Source of the DNA: Emiliania huxleyi CCMP1516
Taxonomy: Eukaryota; Haptophyta; Isochrysidales; Noelaerhabdaceae
Assembly: GCF_000372725.1 (NCBI RefSeq)
Contig: NW_005202368.1
Location: 136,198 to 200,197 of the forward strand
DNA: 64,000 nt
Direction: 5' to 3'
Shown: piece after piece, positions 22,302 through 33,964 of the stretch
How the letters are laid out: each line of letters begins with the position of its first letter
Position numbering within the stretch: the first letter of the stretch is position 1
Translations under genes and position numbers: made by a program
Notes under the pieces: generated by a model
Database searches by the model: none
The model's input: only the letters and a program-made list of their open reading frames with translations
Told to the model about the DNA's origin: nothing

Positions 22302-22469
22302 CTAGGCGACGGTGGCGTCCTCCGACGCCACGGCGAGCCTGAGCTCGGTCGCAATCTCTTCCGCCGCCGCGAGCTGCAGCGCGACTGACATGCGCTGGGC
22401 CTGCAGCGACAGCCACGACCGCGTCGACCAGCTCGCCTCGTCCTCGTGCTTATGTTTCACATGTATCAT
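22302..22469 (-). CDS. Short ORF or last exon (55 aa)
   Basis: Reads MIHVKHKHEDEASWSTRSWL, then SLQAQRMSVALQLAAAEEIA and TELRLAVASEDATVA, a clean amphipathic helix pattern and too short for most ORF scans. It may be the last exon of a minus-strand gene whose upstream exons are lost, or a small protein. Family unknown. Confidence 0.35.
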   Translation of the reverse strand: MIHVKHKHEDEASWSTRSWLSLQAQRMSVALQLAAAEEIATELRLAVASEDATVA

Positions 22470-22520
22470 GTTAGCGGGGGAGGCTGTCTGAGGTGATCCT
22501 GGTGGCCTGGGCGGACCACG

Positions 22521-22632
22521 GTCTTCGTGTGTGTAGTACGTCTACGAGTTGTTATGAGTCGCTGAGAGTGTAATACGTCTACGAGTTGCTATGAGTCTTT
22601 GTGTGTGTAATACGTCTACGAGTTGCTACGAA
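22521..22632 (+). repeat. Tandem repeat around TACGTCTACGAGTTG
   Basis: Three units of about 42 bp sharing TACGTCTACGAGTTG and TATGAGTC. Confidence 0.85.
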
Positions 22633-22700
22633 TGCAGACTTCGACCATCTGAGCCCCCCCCCCCCCCCCCCGCGCGCTCCCCCGCCTCAAGCTCTTACTC

Positions 22701-22809
22701 CCCCCCCTGGTGGGGCTGCCCGGCAAGAAGAGCAAGGAGCAGCTGATGCTGCTGCTCGCCGACGACTTTGCGCCCGTGCTCGGCGAGCTCGGCCTAGCGG
22801 GCCGATAGT
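22701..22809 (+). CDS. Orphan C-terminal exon
   Basis: Reads LVGLPGKKSKEQLMLLLADD then FAPVLGELGLAGR and a stop. It is helical and protein-like, but no upstream exon or family was found. Confidence 0.25.
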
Positions 22810-22896
22810 TGCGCCCTGTGCGCTCGTGGGGCTTTGCGTCTTGTGTCTCGGTCGCTCGAGGCGTCTCGCTCTTTCTTGCCGACGTCTACTGTCGAG

Positions 22897-22929
22897 CCGG
22901 CACCAACTTGATTCGTAGATCGGCGTCTC
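22897..22929 (+). repeat. Left arm, perfect 33 bp inverted repeat
   Basis: Contains CACCAACTTGATTCGTAGAT. Perfect reverse complement of 24209-24241. Weaker inverted similarity continues inward (CCGTAA-type motifs near 22965-22985 against 24155-24173). Confidence 0.85.
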
Positions 22930-23104
22930 CCCCTCCCCCTATGGACCGCCACCCCCCTTCAATCCGTAACTCCGTAAAATCGCGTAAAAAGCGCCCAAAT
23001 TGAGCGTGAAGCGGCTCCAGCCGCCTCGGAGCGTGCGCCCCAGCTTGCGGCAGGCGATACACGGGTCACGGCGTGACTGAGGACTTTCGGCGACGTCCGT
23101 TCCC

Positions 23105-23919
23105 TTGGTTGGACACGCGACACATGGCACGGACGATCTCAGCATTGTGCTGGAGGGTCTGCTCAACGAACTCGGGATAGCCGACCTCAGTACGTTCGAG
23201 GCTTTGCTCTTGCACGATACGGGCGCGGTGCTCGACGCGATCCGAAGCCGCACCGCTGCAGCCGCAGAGGCTGGTGCGGCGGCTTATGCCAGCTCAGCCA
23301 CGAGCAATGTTGTTGTGTCCCCAAGCAGCACTGCTACCGCTGGCGTAATCTCTGTGCAGCACAAGGGCAGCTTCTCCCGCACTCTCGTCAGCACAGACAC
23401 GCAAACCACGCTAAGGGGCTCGGACATCCATGCAGCCGCGAGTGCTGAGATGCTGCTTCGGCAGGAGTTGGAAGAGAAGTTGCGGTCACGGTTAAGGAGC
23501 TTCTGAGCAGCGCTCTGCGAGCGCTGTGAAGAGGGCGCTCGCGTCGGCGCGGGATGAGCTTGCTGCGGCACAAGAGCTGAGGCGCTCCGACCGCGACAAC
23601 CTGAGGACAGCGCAGCAGGCTGCTAAACGCGACATCAAAGCGGCCGAGCGGATGGCCGACGAGGTAAAACACGCAGCTCGAGCTGATTTTGAGTGGCGTA
23701 TCGGCGAGATGCGTGCCAAGATGCAGGCTGAGCTGCGCGAGCAGCTCGACGCGCTGCAGATTTCGATGGAGGCAGAGGCGAGGCGCGCTGATGCCGCAGC
23801 GTGGCGGAGAGGTCAAGGCGCTGCACAACAAGATGGAGGGGATTATGCACACGCGTGAGGGGTTGATAGTCGCACTCGCAGAGGCGCAGCTCGGCAAGCA
23901 CGAATATAGTGATTGTTAA
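23105..23919 (+). pseudogene. Frameshifted coiled-coil protein gene
   Basis: Three overlapping frames give one continuous protein. 23105-23490 reads IVLEGLLNELGIADLSTFEA, then EMLLRQELEEKLRSRL. Another frame (about 23496-23800) continues as SAVKRALASARDELAAAQEL and MADEVKHAARADFEWRIGEM. A third (about 23800-23919) continues as GGEVKALHNKMEGIMHTREG then LIVALAEAQLGKHEYSDC. Heptad-like helix runs straight through both frame changes (near 23490 and 23800), and the gaps are too small for introns. So this is a broken gene or has two indel errors. It lies between the 33 bp inverted repeats. No named family. Confidence 0.5.
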
Positions 23920-24208
23920 GAGATATACGTAGCGTTACAGTCGTACGGTCGTTGACCCTCCCACTGTGAGCCTGGGCCGCCCGGACCCCAGAGCTGTTGG
24001 CCTCTGCTGCGCGTGCAGAGCACAGCGTTGTGCGCGAGCGTTGGAGAGGCCAGCCTCCGGCTTCTCAGCGTGTCGCGAGCGCTGTGTCTCTATCTGCCTG
24101 GTGGATGGGTGTGGTGGGGGACTCCTGGTGGCTTTTGGTCACAAATTTACGGATTTACGGATTTACGGATCGACCCCCCTCCCTCCCCGTCCCGCGGCCC
24201 GGGGCCGT

Positions 24209-24241
24209 GAGACGCCGATCTACGAATCAAGTTGGTGCCGG
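24209..24241 (-). repeat. Right arm, perfect 33 bp inverted repeat
   Basis: Partner of 22897-22929. The arms are about 1.28 kb apart and enclose the broken coiled-coil gene. Confidence 0.85.
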
Positions 24242-24376
24242 GAGCGTGTCGTGAAAGACGTCTCTTTGTTACTTCTTTTGCCGAGAGTGCCAGCGCGCTC
24301 CAGTCCCGAGCGTGCCCACTTACACCTTGTGTGGCACCGGAGAAGTTGACCTGACCTTGCCCGGTACACGCAAAAA

Positions 24377-26106
24377 TCAAACCGTGCCAAACGCGGCGCG
24401 CACCTGCTCTAGCAGCGCGGGGTCCACCCGTGCGATCGCCGCGCCAAAGGCTGCACCGTGCGCCTCCTGCGCCACGCCGAGGCTGCGCTGCAACGCCGGC
24501 CGGAGCGGCATCGCCGCGAGCGAGTCGAAGGGCTCGAGCGCGTGCGAGAAGGCGGCTCGAACCGCCTCGGGCGGCGGCGACCGAGCCGGCGAGGGAGGCG
24601 GCTGCTCTTCGTCGGCAAGGGCGGAGACGCAGAGGGAGAGGACCTCCTCGAGGCAGCCGAGCGCCTTTGCGTCGAGATCGAGATGCACCGAGAGGAGCCG
24701 AGATGAGCCGAGAGGAGCCGAGAGGAGCCGAGAGGAGCCGAGAGGCAGCCGAGAGGAGCCGAGAGGAGCCGAGAGGAGCCGAGAGGAGCCGAGAGGAGCC
24801 GAGAGGAGCCGAGAGGAGCCGAGAGGAGCCGAGAGGAGCCGAGAGGAGCCGAGAGGAGCCGAGAGGAGCCGAGAGGAGCGGAGATCGAGGCAGCGCACGC
24901 CTTTGGGTCGAGGGGCAACAGCGCAGCGAGCGCGAGCGCGGCGAGCCGCCGCTGCGACGAAAGCAGCATCCCGTCGCATACGGCGAGCCACGCAAAGCAA
25001 AAGGCCGGCAGCGGCTCTGCGAGGCCGAGTGCGGAAGCGGCCGACGAGAGCGCCGCCTCGGACAGAGCAATCACAGTTGCAGCGGGCGTCGTCGCAATCA
25101 ACAGTGCGACGCACGTCGTCGAGACTGAGAAGAGTTGTGTGTGTGTAGCTGCCGCTATTCGCGCCTCGAAGGTGGACGGCGCGACGAGGAGCGCCCGGCC
25201 GGCCACGCCTCCGAACGTGGCGAGCGAGAGCTCGGAGTACCCTTCCCCCTGCCCCTCGCACGGCCCCTGCAGCACCGCCTGCGCCACCAGCGCCAGCGGC
25301 CGCTCCAGCAGCGGTGCGTGCGCCGGGGCGAGCACGAGCAGCGAGTGCATCGCGCCGGCGACGGCGATCGTGCCTCTCCGGTCGGCGCACGAGCTACGCA
25401 CCGCCTAGAAAAGAAGACTTTCCCGTGTCCGTGCCGGTGCGCGCCAGTCCCGTGCCCTGTGTCGTGCGAAACAGAAGAAGCACGAGTGAAACGAGAACTC
25501 CGACGAGGACAGAAACGGGCCGAGTCGCAGAGCTGCTCGCCTCCTCGAGCAGCGCGGAGAGCATCCCCGCCCGAGGAGCGAGCAGCCGGCCGCAGAGCAG
25601 TCCCGCCTGCAAGCGTGTCATCACGGGACGTGTCACGGTCGTGTCCCGTCTGGCCGAGCAGCCGGCCGCAGAGTCAGCCCCGCCGCGTCGTGCAGCAAGT
25701 ACCAGTCGAGCAGCTGCATCAGCGGGCGGCACAAGTCGCTCCCCACATCGAGCAGCGCCGGCATCCGCGCCGCGAGGCACAGCAGCGCCTAATCTCGGCC
25801 AATCTCGGGCGTATCTCGAGCGAGCTCAAGACCGCCTCTCGGTCGGCGAGGACCAGCAGCGCCTCGGCCAGACCCGCGTCGCCTCCTCCCCCGCCTCCTC
25901 CCCCGCCTCCTCCCCCGCCTCCGCCTCTTCGGCCTCCTCCCCCCCCCCCTCCTCCTCCGCCCCCTCCTCCGCCAACGGGCAGTGAGGCGAGCGCCTCGCG
26001 CCAGACCGCCACCGCCGCCTCAATCAAGCCAACCGCCACCGGCGCTCCCGAAGGATCCGCCGCCGTCGCAACTCCGACCAGCTCGAGGGCAGCGCGCCGC
26101 AGCGCG

Positions 26107-26143
<37 letters not shown>

Positions 26144-29100
26144 TGCCGCCGCCGCCGCCGCTGCCGCCGCCGCCGCCTGCCGCGGCGGTGGCGGGGAGGG
26201 CGCGCGGGCTGTGTCGCGACGAGGCCTGCTGCGCGGGGCTGATTGCATGCAGCGCCGCCGCCGCGCAATCGAGCACCGCCTCCTGCAGCAGCTGCTGCCC
26301 GTCCGAGGCAGACCAAGCGGCGCGCAGCCACCCCGCCACCGCCGCCGCCCGGTCGGCGCAGGCGGAGTCGTCCTCGTCGGCCGCTTCGGCCGCGCGGGGC
26401 GGCGAGGCGCGGGAGATGAGCCGCGCGGCGAGGGCGATCAGCCTCCATCGGGACTGGACCTACTCTCGACCGATCTCGACGTGATCTCGCGCCGATCTCT
26501 CCGAGAGCGAGCAGGCTCGCGCGAGACTCGCACCTCGCGCGCGCTCAGGGCGAGGCGAAGCACGGGCACCTGCAGGGACGGGAGATGGCGAGAGATGGCG
26601 GGGCATGAGAGCACCTTCCGGGACGGCTCCGAGACGCTTCCAGCCACTCAGAGCAGGGGCGGAAGAGCCGAAGCTTAAGGCCAGGGCTGAGAGAGCGTCG
26701 GGCGAGGAGCAGCTTGGGTGATCTCGGGTGATCTCGGGTGATCTCGGGTGATCTCGGGTGATCTCGGGTGATCTCGGGTGATCTCGGGTGATCTCGGGTG
26801 ATCTCGGGTGATCTCGGGTGATCTCGGGTCATCTCGGCACCAGAGTCACTCGCGCGAGACGGCGGAGAGGCGGCGCCGCCGGCGCGCAACTCTCGTCGAG
26901 CGGCGGCGTGCGCGGCACGGCGTCGGAGGCCTGATTCAAAGGTGGCGAGGACGTAGGAGTGGCTGGTCCGGAGGGGAGGCGTGCGCCGGGCGGGCGTCGG
27001 ACGCCTCGATGAGTCTGCGTATCGCGATGGCGGCGGTGAGGGAGACGCCGGGATGCGGGTCCTGCAGCAGCATGCCCAGAAGCGTGTACCAGCCCTCGAT
27101 GGAGGCCTGCTCGTGCGCGGATGTCCGGACCTAAGGAGTGCGCATGTGGAGGGCTCAGGGAGCGCCCCTCGGCTGCCTGCTCGTGCGCCGCTCTCTTGAC
27201 CAGCTCCGGAGCAGAGAGGGAGTGCCCCAGCAGCGACGCGGCGCGGCGGCGCAGCAAGTGGGCACTGTCTGGCGGCGCAGCGGAGCAGTGCGTCTGCAGA
27301 GCGCTGACGACGGCGCAGAGTGAGTCCGCCTCGGCCGGCCCGTGAACCTGAGATTGACCGAGATTGACCGTAGGGGATGGTGGGTTCGGGTACCGTGGGG
27401 GTAGGGGATGGGTGCACCATCGCGAGGGCGGCGTAGCAGCCGTCCAGCCGTAGCACCGCCTCGCAACTTGCCAGCCCCGCAGCAGCAGCCTCGTTGGCCG
27501 CGGCGTGCACCGCGGCTTGCACCTGTTGTGACATGAAGGATCAGAACTGATGCTGGCCTTGGTGCACCGCAGTATCGCACCTGTTGTGTCAGATTGACGT
27601 CAGAGCTGATGCTGCACCACAAGTGGCCTTGGTTGCACCGCAGCCTTGCACCTGTTGTGTCAGATTGACGTCAGAACTGATGCTACACCACAAGTGGCCT
27701 TGGTTGCACCGCAGTCTTGCACCTGTTGTGTCAGATTGACGTCAGAGCTGATGCTGCACCACAACTGGCCTTGGTTGCACCCGCAGTCTTCCACCTGTTG
27801 TGTCAGATTGACGTCAGCTGATGCTGCACCACAAGTGGCCTTGGTTGCACCGCTTGCACCGCCGCGCGAGCTGCGGCTTGCTCGGCGAGCGAAGAGACGC
27901 ACCGCTCGGCGCAGCGGCGCAGACTCGCCCCCTCCCTCGAGGCCGCCTCCTCCCACACCCACGCCTTGGAGCGAACGATGACACGTCACATAAAGAGTTA
28001 GTGCCACATCGCCTCTCACACCGCCGACGCCTCCGGGTCGTCCGCGTACTCGAGCAGCTCCGCCTACTCTCGGCCACCTCGCTTGCACCTCGGCTCCCTC
28101 TCGGCTGCCTCTCGGCGCCCTCTCAGCGCCCTCTCGACGCCCTCTCGGCTGCCTCTCGGCGCCCTCGCGGCGCCCTCGCGGCTGCCTCTCGGCTGCCTCT
28201 CGGCGCCCTCTCGGCTGCCTCTCGGCTGCCTCTCGGCTGCCTCTCGGCTATCTCCCGCCTCGCCGAGCGGAAGCGCGCGCGTCACTAGCGAGTGGACGAC
28301 CGACGCGAGGCCGGACGAGAGGACGAACGAGCGGACGGCCACCTAAGAACGAGTGCACTGCTGGCGACGCACTTCTTCTTCCCCCTCACGGAGGGAGCGG
28401 TCTCGCCGCCTCGCACGCCACGGCCTCCGGCGCCGGCGGGCGGCCGTGTGGCCTGTGCGCGCCCGGCGCCGCCGCAGCGTAGCTAGCGCAGCAGACGACG
28501 TTGCGGAGGAGGGTGGTGAGCCGGACGAGGAGCTTCTCGGAGCCGTCGGCGGACCCGGCGGAGAAAGGGCGCGAGCCTAGCTCCGAGGCGGCTACGGCGA
28601 GCGCGCGCCCGACGCACGAGGCGAGGGCGAGTGGCTGCACCTGCGGGGACATGGCCATGGACATGGACATGGACATGGACATGGACATGGACATGGACAT
28701 GGACATGGACATGTCCCGGACGTGTCGTGGGCGCGTCGGGGAAACGTCGCGCGGGTCGGGGACATGTCACGGGCGACGCACGGGGCGAGGGCGAGGGGGG
28801 TGGCTCCTCCTGGACCTCGACCAGCGAGAGAGGGGGAGGCATGGGGAGAGAGGGGGAGAGAATCGCACCTCCTGCACCTCCACTAGTGACTTTGCGGCGA
28901 CCAGGGCAACTTTGAGCAGCGCGTCCGCCGTGAGCAACGCATCCGCCGTGGCGGCAGCGGCGCCGGCGGTCGGCGCCAGCGGACACGCATCAAGAGCGCG
29001 GCGCAACGCAAGCTCGGCGGAGGAGGCGGCGGCGGCGAGCTCCACGAAATCACGGACAGAGGCGAGGGCCGCCTTGTGGACGATTGAGACAAACTCATCA

Positions 29101-29909
29101 CAAATGGATGGCCATGCCACCGTCTCTCGCAGGCATCTGGCATCTCGGTTGCATCCACGAGCCTGCGATGCGTGCGCGCGCGCGTACCCATGCAGCAGCA
29201 GCTGCCGCTCCGTCTTGATGGCGAGCAGCGCGCACGCCTCTCCGCCGGCGCCGCTGCCCGCGATCGGCTGGTCTGCTGGACCGCCGAGCAGTGGCTGGAC
29301 GCGTCCGAGCAGCGCGCGGGCATGCGATGTGCGCAGGCTGGCCAGCGGGGCGTGCAGCTGCTCCGACAGCGCGAAGAAGGCCTTGCGGTGCGCGAGCAGC
29401 CGGCGCGACGCCTGCAGCTTGACCACGCGGTACAGGGCAGACAGCCCTCGCGCCGCGTCGAGCGGCGCCGGCCGAGTGCACGAGGCGGTGAGGGCGGGGA
29501 GCAGCGCGGGCCAGGCGGCGAGGCCCTCCAGCCGGGCGATGGTAGCGGCCGTCAGCACAAGCTGCGACGCCAGCGCGGGCTCGCGCTCGTCGGTGGCGGG
29601 CAGCAGCCGGGCTCGAACCTCCGCCTTCTCGGCGTCCGAGATGGCGGGTTCTCCGGACCGGCGCTCGTTCCAGCGGCGGCCGACCGCCGCCTTGAGGCAG
29701 AGCACTGCGAGCAGCCGCTCCGCGCCGCCGCATCCCGCAGGAGGACTCTCGTACACGCTGAGCAGCGCCGTCGCGTAGCCCGGCGCCGCCTCCCATGCTG
29801 CAAGCGCCGCCTCGTACGGCACGCGCACAGCCGCGTCGGCCGAGAGCGCGCCGCGCAGCGCCTCGAGGAGGTTGTGCTTGTTCACAGCTAGGGATCCGTT
29901 CATGTGCAA
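24377..29909 (-). CDS. IPO11: Importin-11-like karyopherin, multi-exon
   Basis: The first exon (29909 to about 29180) begins near NKHNLLEALRGALSADAAVR and follows animal importin-11 closely: ERLLAVLCLKAAVGRRWNER, SDAEKAEVRARLLPATDERE, LVLTAATIARLEGLAAWPAL, LYRVVKLQASRRLLAHRKAF. Later exons on the minus strand, roughly: 29090-28869 (IVHKAALASVRDFVELAA), 28640-28440 (LALASCVGRALAVAASELGS), 28343-28258, 28063-28022 (AELLEYADDPEASA), 27979-27850 (AWVWEEAASREGASLRRCAE), 27526-27422, 27346-27165 (LLRRRAASLLGHSLSAPELV), 27110-26960 (EGWYTLLGMLLQDPHPGVSL), 26576-26533, 26440-25805, 25793-25680, 25620-25510, 25407-25160, 25060-24900 (CFAWLAVCDGMLLSSQRRLA) and 24673-24377. It would carry cargo through nuclear pores with Ran. 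Introns are full of minisatellites and many use GC donors. Identity is strong; exon ends are approximate. Confidence 0.75.
24690..24882 (+). repeat. 10 bp minisatellite GAGCCGAGAG
   Basis: About 18 units inside the last intron of the importin gene. Confidence 0.9.
26716..26832 (+). repeat. 10 bp minisatellite GGTGATCTCG
   Basis: About twelve near-perfect units in an importin intron. Confidence 0.95.
27541..27855 (+). repeat. About 71 bp tandem repeat with TGACGTCA
   Basis: Four and a half units with CACCTGTTGTGTCAGATTGA and CTGATGCTGCACCACAA. Each contains the palindrome TGACGTCA (27595, 27665, 27737, 27809). The array fills an importin intron. Confidence 0.9.
28080..28255 (+). repeat. 11 bp minisatellite CTCGGCTGCCT
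   Basis: About 16 variant units in an importin intron. Confidence 0.85.
28651..28713 (+). repeat. 6 bp repeat GGACAT
   Basis: About ten units, just upstream (in gene sense) of an importin acceptor. Confidence 0.9.
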
Positions 29910-30011
29910 TACACAGGGCGCCCCGCTCGCCTACACGGGGCGCGCCTCTGCTCGGGAGGCACCGGCGCGCACAGCCGAAAAATTAAAAAAATGGCCGCAG
30001 CGCTTCTTAGT

Positions 30012-30067
30012 TCTCCCATCGCGCCAGTCCCGTGCCCAGTGTTGTGCGACGGAGTTTTGTTGTAAGA
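30012..30067 (+). repeat. Dispersed CCAGTCCCGTGCCCAGTG element
   Basis: One of five copies in the window, the others being at about 25434-25472, 41884-41938, 43950-44010 and 46855-46937. Fuller copies continue into GAGTTTTGTTGTAA and ATTCTTTCGTCGA. Confidence 0.6.
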
Positions 30068-30567
30068 TTCTCCCATCCCTCCCTTGGGTTGTGTGTTTTC
30101 TTTCTTTCTTTCTTTCAGCTCCCCGGTCCTGCACGTGAGGTTGATGACCGCACTCCAAGTGCTCCAAGCGCCCTGCCTTGGTTGGCTGTTTATTTCTTTC
30201 TTTCTTCCTTAAATTCTTTTTTCAGGGGGCTCGATCGATTTTTTCTTTCCTTGCCTGCTCCGCTCCTGGTGCGCCTCGCTGCCGCACCTTTCGCCTCACA
30301 CACAGTGATCACCTCGCGCGCGACCGCCGAAGTGAGCGCACGACCACCTCCCTCTCACTCACCCCCCCAACGATGCGCAGCCCGTTCGTTCTGGCCGAGA
30401 GCCGGACGGCCACCATCGGTGTTTTTGGCTTCGCCACCGTCCAAAGCGTGCGCACAATGCGCTCGCCGACATCGAGCGAGCACGTCTGTCCGACGAGTGG
30501 CTTGCTGTGTGGACGCCTTCTTGTGGCTCTCGCCGAGAGCGTTTTGCGTCCCGGCGGGTGGGAGAAT

Positions 30568-30652
30568 ATGTGATAGGAACGAGTGTATCGCTTCGACGGA
30601 TCGACCGTGCTTGTTATCAAGACCGATATGTGACGCACACAGTGACACATCA
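30568..30652 (-). repeat. Conserved 85-90 bp element, copy B
   Basis: Reverse complement of 8353-8445 with only a few differences, 22 kb away. Confidence 0.55.
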
Positions 30653-30698
30653 GACGACCGCTAGTGGCCGCGGCGAGGATCTCCCCGCCTAAACAACC

Positions 30699-33600
30699 TC
30701 ATGAGGACGGGCCGGCGGCGGCGCCAGCGGGAGGGCTCTTGATGTAGAAGAGGGCCACCGGGCAGAGCTGGTTGCTCTCCTTGAGGATCAGCTCGTCGTA
30801 GGCGGCCGGCAGCGTCGGGTCGGTGCGCTTGCCGGTGGGGCCCAGCAGGTTGACCGCCTGGTAGCCGACGACTTCGTTGCAGATGAAGTACCGGCTGTCA
30901 TACCCGGCTGTGACGTTCTCGAAGTAGTTCTCGGGGAGAACACCCTGATCGACCGCCGCCGCGCGCTGCAGGTGGCAATCGCTGTGGAGAAAAGAGCGAT
31001 GGTCCGGGTTCCGCTCGCTGATGACGGCGCCGTGCTGCGGGTAGTCGCGGTGGCGCGTGCCCACGTACGCGCGGCCGATGTTGGCCAGCTGCATCAGCAC
31101 GACGTGCTCGCCCTTGGAGTTGGCCGGCCGCGGGCTCTCCTCCGACACGACCCCACCGTCGGCCATCGTCCGAGCGTAGAGGCACCCGTACTCGGCGGTG
31201 GGCGTGGTGTAGAGCCCCGCACCGAAAAACATGCCGTTCTGGACGGCGTTGACACCGTTCTTCATGCCCGAGCCGCAGATGGCGGCCGCCGCCTCGTGCG
31301 AGCAGCCGTGGAAGGTGGGGATGATGCTCGCCTTCTCGAAGCCCACCAGCTCGCCGTACATCATCTTGCTCTTGAGCACCGAGCGCGCCGCCTCCTTCTC
31401 CCCCTCGAACTCGTCCGGGTTCGCCGGATTGTGCATGCCAGGGGCGGTGCCCGTCGTTCGCTGCCGCTCGGTGAGATTCAAGCCGGCCGTGAACGCCATC
31501 TCGAGAAGCGGGTTGCGAACCAGCACAATGCGGCTCAGCTGGCTCGCAAACGAGTTGCGGGCCTGCGGGACATGGACAGAGCGGTCGCTCCGCGCCGTCG
31601 CGAGCTGGCCGTAACCGCTCTTGCAGAAGAGGTCAAGCAAATGGTCACGAAAGTGCCGCTGAGCGGGCGGCGTGTTGTCAGGCCACGCGGCGTTGTAGAG
31701 CTCGAGAGTGCTGTACGTGGCATCGAGCGATGGCGTGAACTTCGAGCGGTCCGAAATGAGCCGCGCGATCGGCGTCAATGCCACTGCCGAGTGCGCGCGC
31801 AGCTGCTCACGCGCCGCCCGCCCCGCGTCCTCCCGCGCCGTCCGCACGGCCGCCTCCTGCGCCGCCGCCGCCCGCGCAACCTCCTCCTCCCGCGCCGTCC
31901 GCACGGCTTCCTCCTGCGCCGCCGCCGCCCGCGCAGCCTCCTCCTCCCGCGCCGTCCGCACGGCCGCCTCCTGCGCCGCCGCCGCCCGCGCAACCTCCTC
32001 CTCCCGCGCCGCCGCAACCTCGGGCGCATGCGCACCGGCGGCTCGCTGCTCCGACTCACGCGCCGCCGTCGCAGCCCCCTCCGCCTTGCCGCGCGCCTGC
32101 TCATGAGGGACCGCGTGAGAGGCCGCCCGCGCTAGCCGCCCTCCCTACAGGGCGAGCGCCTCTTCCGCCACGCGCCGCGCCGCCGCCTCCGTGTCGCGCT
32201 GCTCCGCCGCCCGGTGCGCCTCAGCCCGGAGAGAGTTCTCGCGCGGGCCCGCAGCCTCCACCTGCGAGCGAGCCTCGACTAGCTGCGACCGAAAGTTACT
32301 CACCTCCTCCTCCGCCGCTGCAAGCTGCTGCTCCGCCCGCGCCGCCTCCTCCCGCGCCGTCTGCAGCGCCGTCTCTTGCGCCCGCGCCGCCTCCTCCTCC
32401 GCCGCTGCAAGCTGCTGCTCCGCCCGCGCCGCCTCCTCCCGCGCCGTCTGCAGCGCCGTCTCTTGCGCCCGCGCCGCCTCCTCCCGCGCCGTCTGCAGCG
32501 CCGCCTCTTGCGCCCGCGCCGCCTCCTCCCGCGCCGTCTGCAGCGCCGCCTCTTGCGCCCGCGCCGCCTCCTCCCGCGCCGTCTGCAGCGCCGCCTCTTG
32601 CGCCCGCGCCGCCTCCTCCCGCGCCGTCTGCAGCGCCGTCTCTTGCGCCCGCGCCGCCTCCTCCCGCGCCGTCTGCAGCGCCGTCTCTTGCGCCCGCGCC
32701 GCCTCCTCCCGCGCCGTCTGCAGCGCCGTCTCTTGCGCCCGCGCCGCCTCCTCCCGCGCCGTCTGCAGCGCCGCCTCTTGCGCCCGCGCCGCCTCCTCCC
32801 GCGCCGTCTGCAGCGCCGCCTCTTGCGCCCGCGCCGCCTCCTCCCGCGCCGTCTGCAGCGCCGTCTCTTGCGCCCGCGCCGCCTCCTCCCGCGCCGTCTG
32901 CAGCGCCGCCTCTTGCGGCTCCTCCCGCGCCTGCGCCGCCTCCTGCGGCGCCTCCTGCGGCGCCTCCTGCGGCGCCTCCTCCCGCGCCTCCTCCCGCGCC
33001 GCAGCCGCCTGGTCGGCGCACTCGAGCGACGGAGCGCCGACCCAGCCGCCAGCGCCGCTACACTCTTCCCAGACCACGCTCGACTCGTGCGGGAGCGCGG
33101 AGGAGGAGTCGCGCAGCTTCAGGTAGCCAATGTGGTTCACTCCCACGTTCTTGCTCTGCTGCACCACCCAGCTGCCGCCCGGGATGGTTGCGATCCAGCG
33201 GTCAGCGGCCGTGTGCTTCCAGACCGGCCGCCCGTGCAGCAGCCGCCCCTCGACGAGCGAGTACGCGCCGAGGCACGACCTCTGGTGCGCCAGCAAGCCC
33301 GAGAGGACGAGCCGCCGGGGGGCTCTGCTGAGCAGCGCCTGCTCTGCCGCCGCCTGCCCCGCCGCCGCCCGCTCCGCCACCGCCCGCTCCGCCGCCGCCA
33401 CCTCCAGCTTCTGTCGCTTTGCGCGCTCTGCCTGCTCCGTCGCCGTCGCCTGCGCTGGGGGCCGCTTCGGCACGCTGCAGCGGCCGCCGAGGCCGCCGTG
33501 CTTGTAGCCGCGCGTGCACAAAGGGTTGTGCTCGCACTGGGATGTGCAACCGCTGGACCCGGCAATGGGCGGCTGCTGCCCCTCCGGTGGCGGAGAGGCT

Positions 33601-33886
33601 GGCTCTGGGCTCGCCCGGGCCGGCGGCGGCCGCGGCGGGCCCTCTTCCTCAGGCAGCGTGTACACCTCGAGAAGCGAATTGATGCGACCCACGCCGATGC
33701 CGTTGGCGCAATTGCCGATCGCAACCTCCTTCTGCTCAGCGGTCTTGTGCACAGAATGCCACTCTTTCGACTTGACGAGTCGTAGTAGCGACTGTACCGA
33801 TGGCAAGCCCCACCCGCAGCGCGCTGCGGACGAGGCCCCCGGCGCAAAGATGGGCGAGCGCTCGCAGAGGACGAGGCGGTCAGCGC

Positions 33887-33964
<78 letters not shown>

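Larger units (their letters stand above)
29910..30698. other. Intergenic with two dispersed elements
   Basis: Upstream of the importin gene and downstream of the PARP gene. 30012-30067 is a copy of the CCAGTCCCGTGCCCAGTG element; 30568-30652 is copy B of the 85-90 bp element. T-rich CTTTCTTTCTTT tracts lie at 30098-30118 and 30190-30215. Confidence 0.5.

Noticed and set aside
24690..28255. CRISPR array
   Set aside because: Repeats are short head-to-tail minisatellites without unique spacers, in introns of a eukaryotic gene.
31775..33785. Long plus-strand ORFs opposite the PARP gene
   Set aside because: They are shadows of the coding repeat (Pro/Ala or Arg/Leu-rich) on the non-coding strand.
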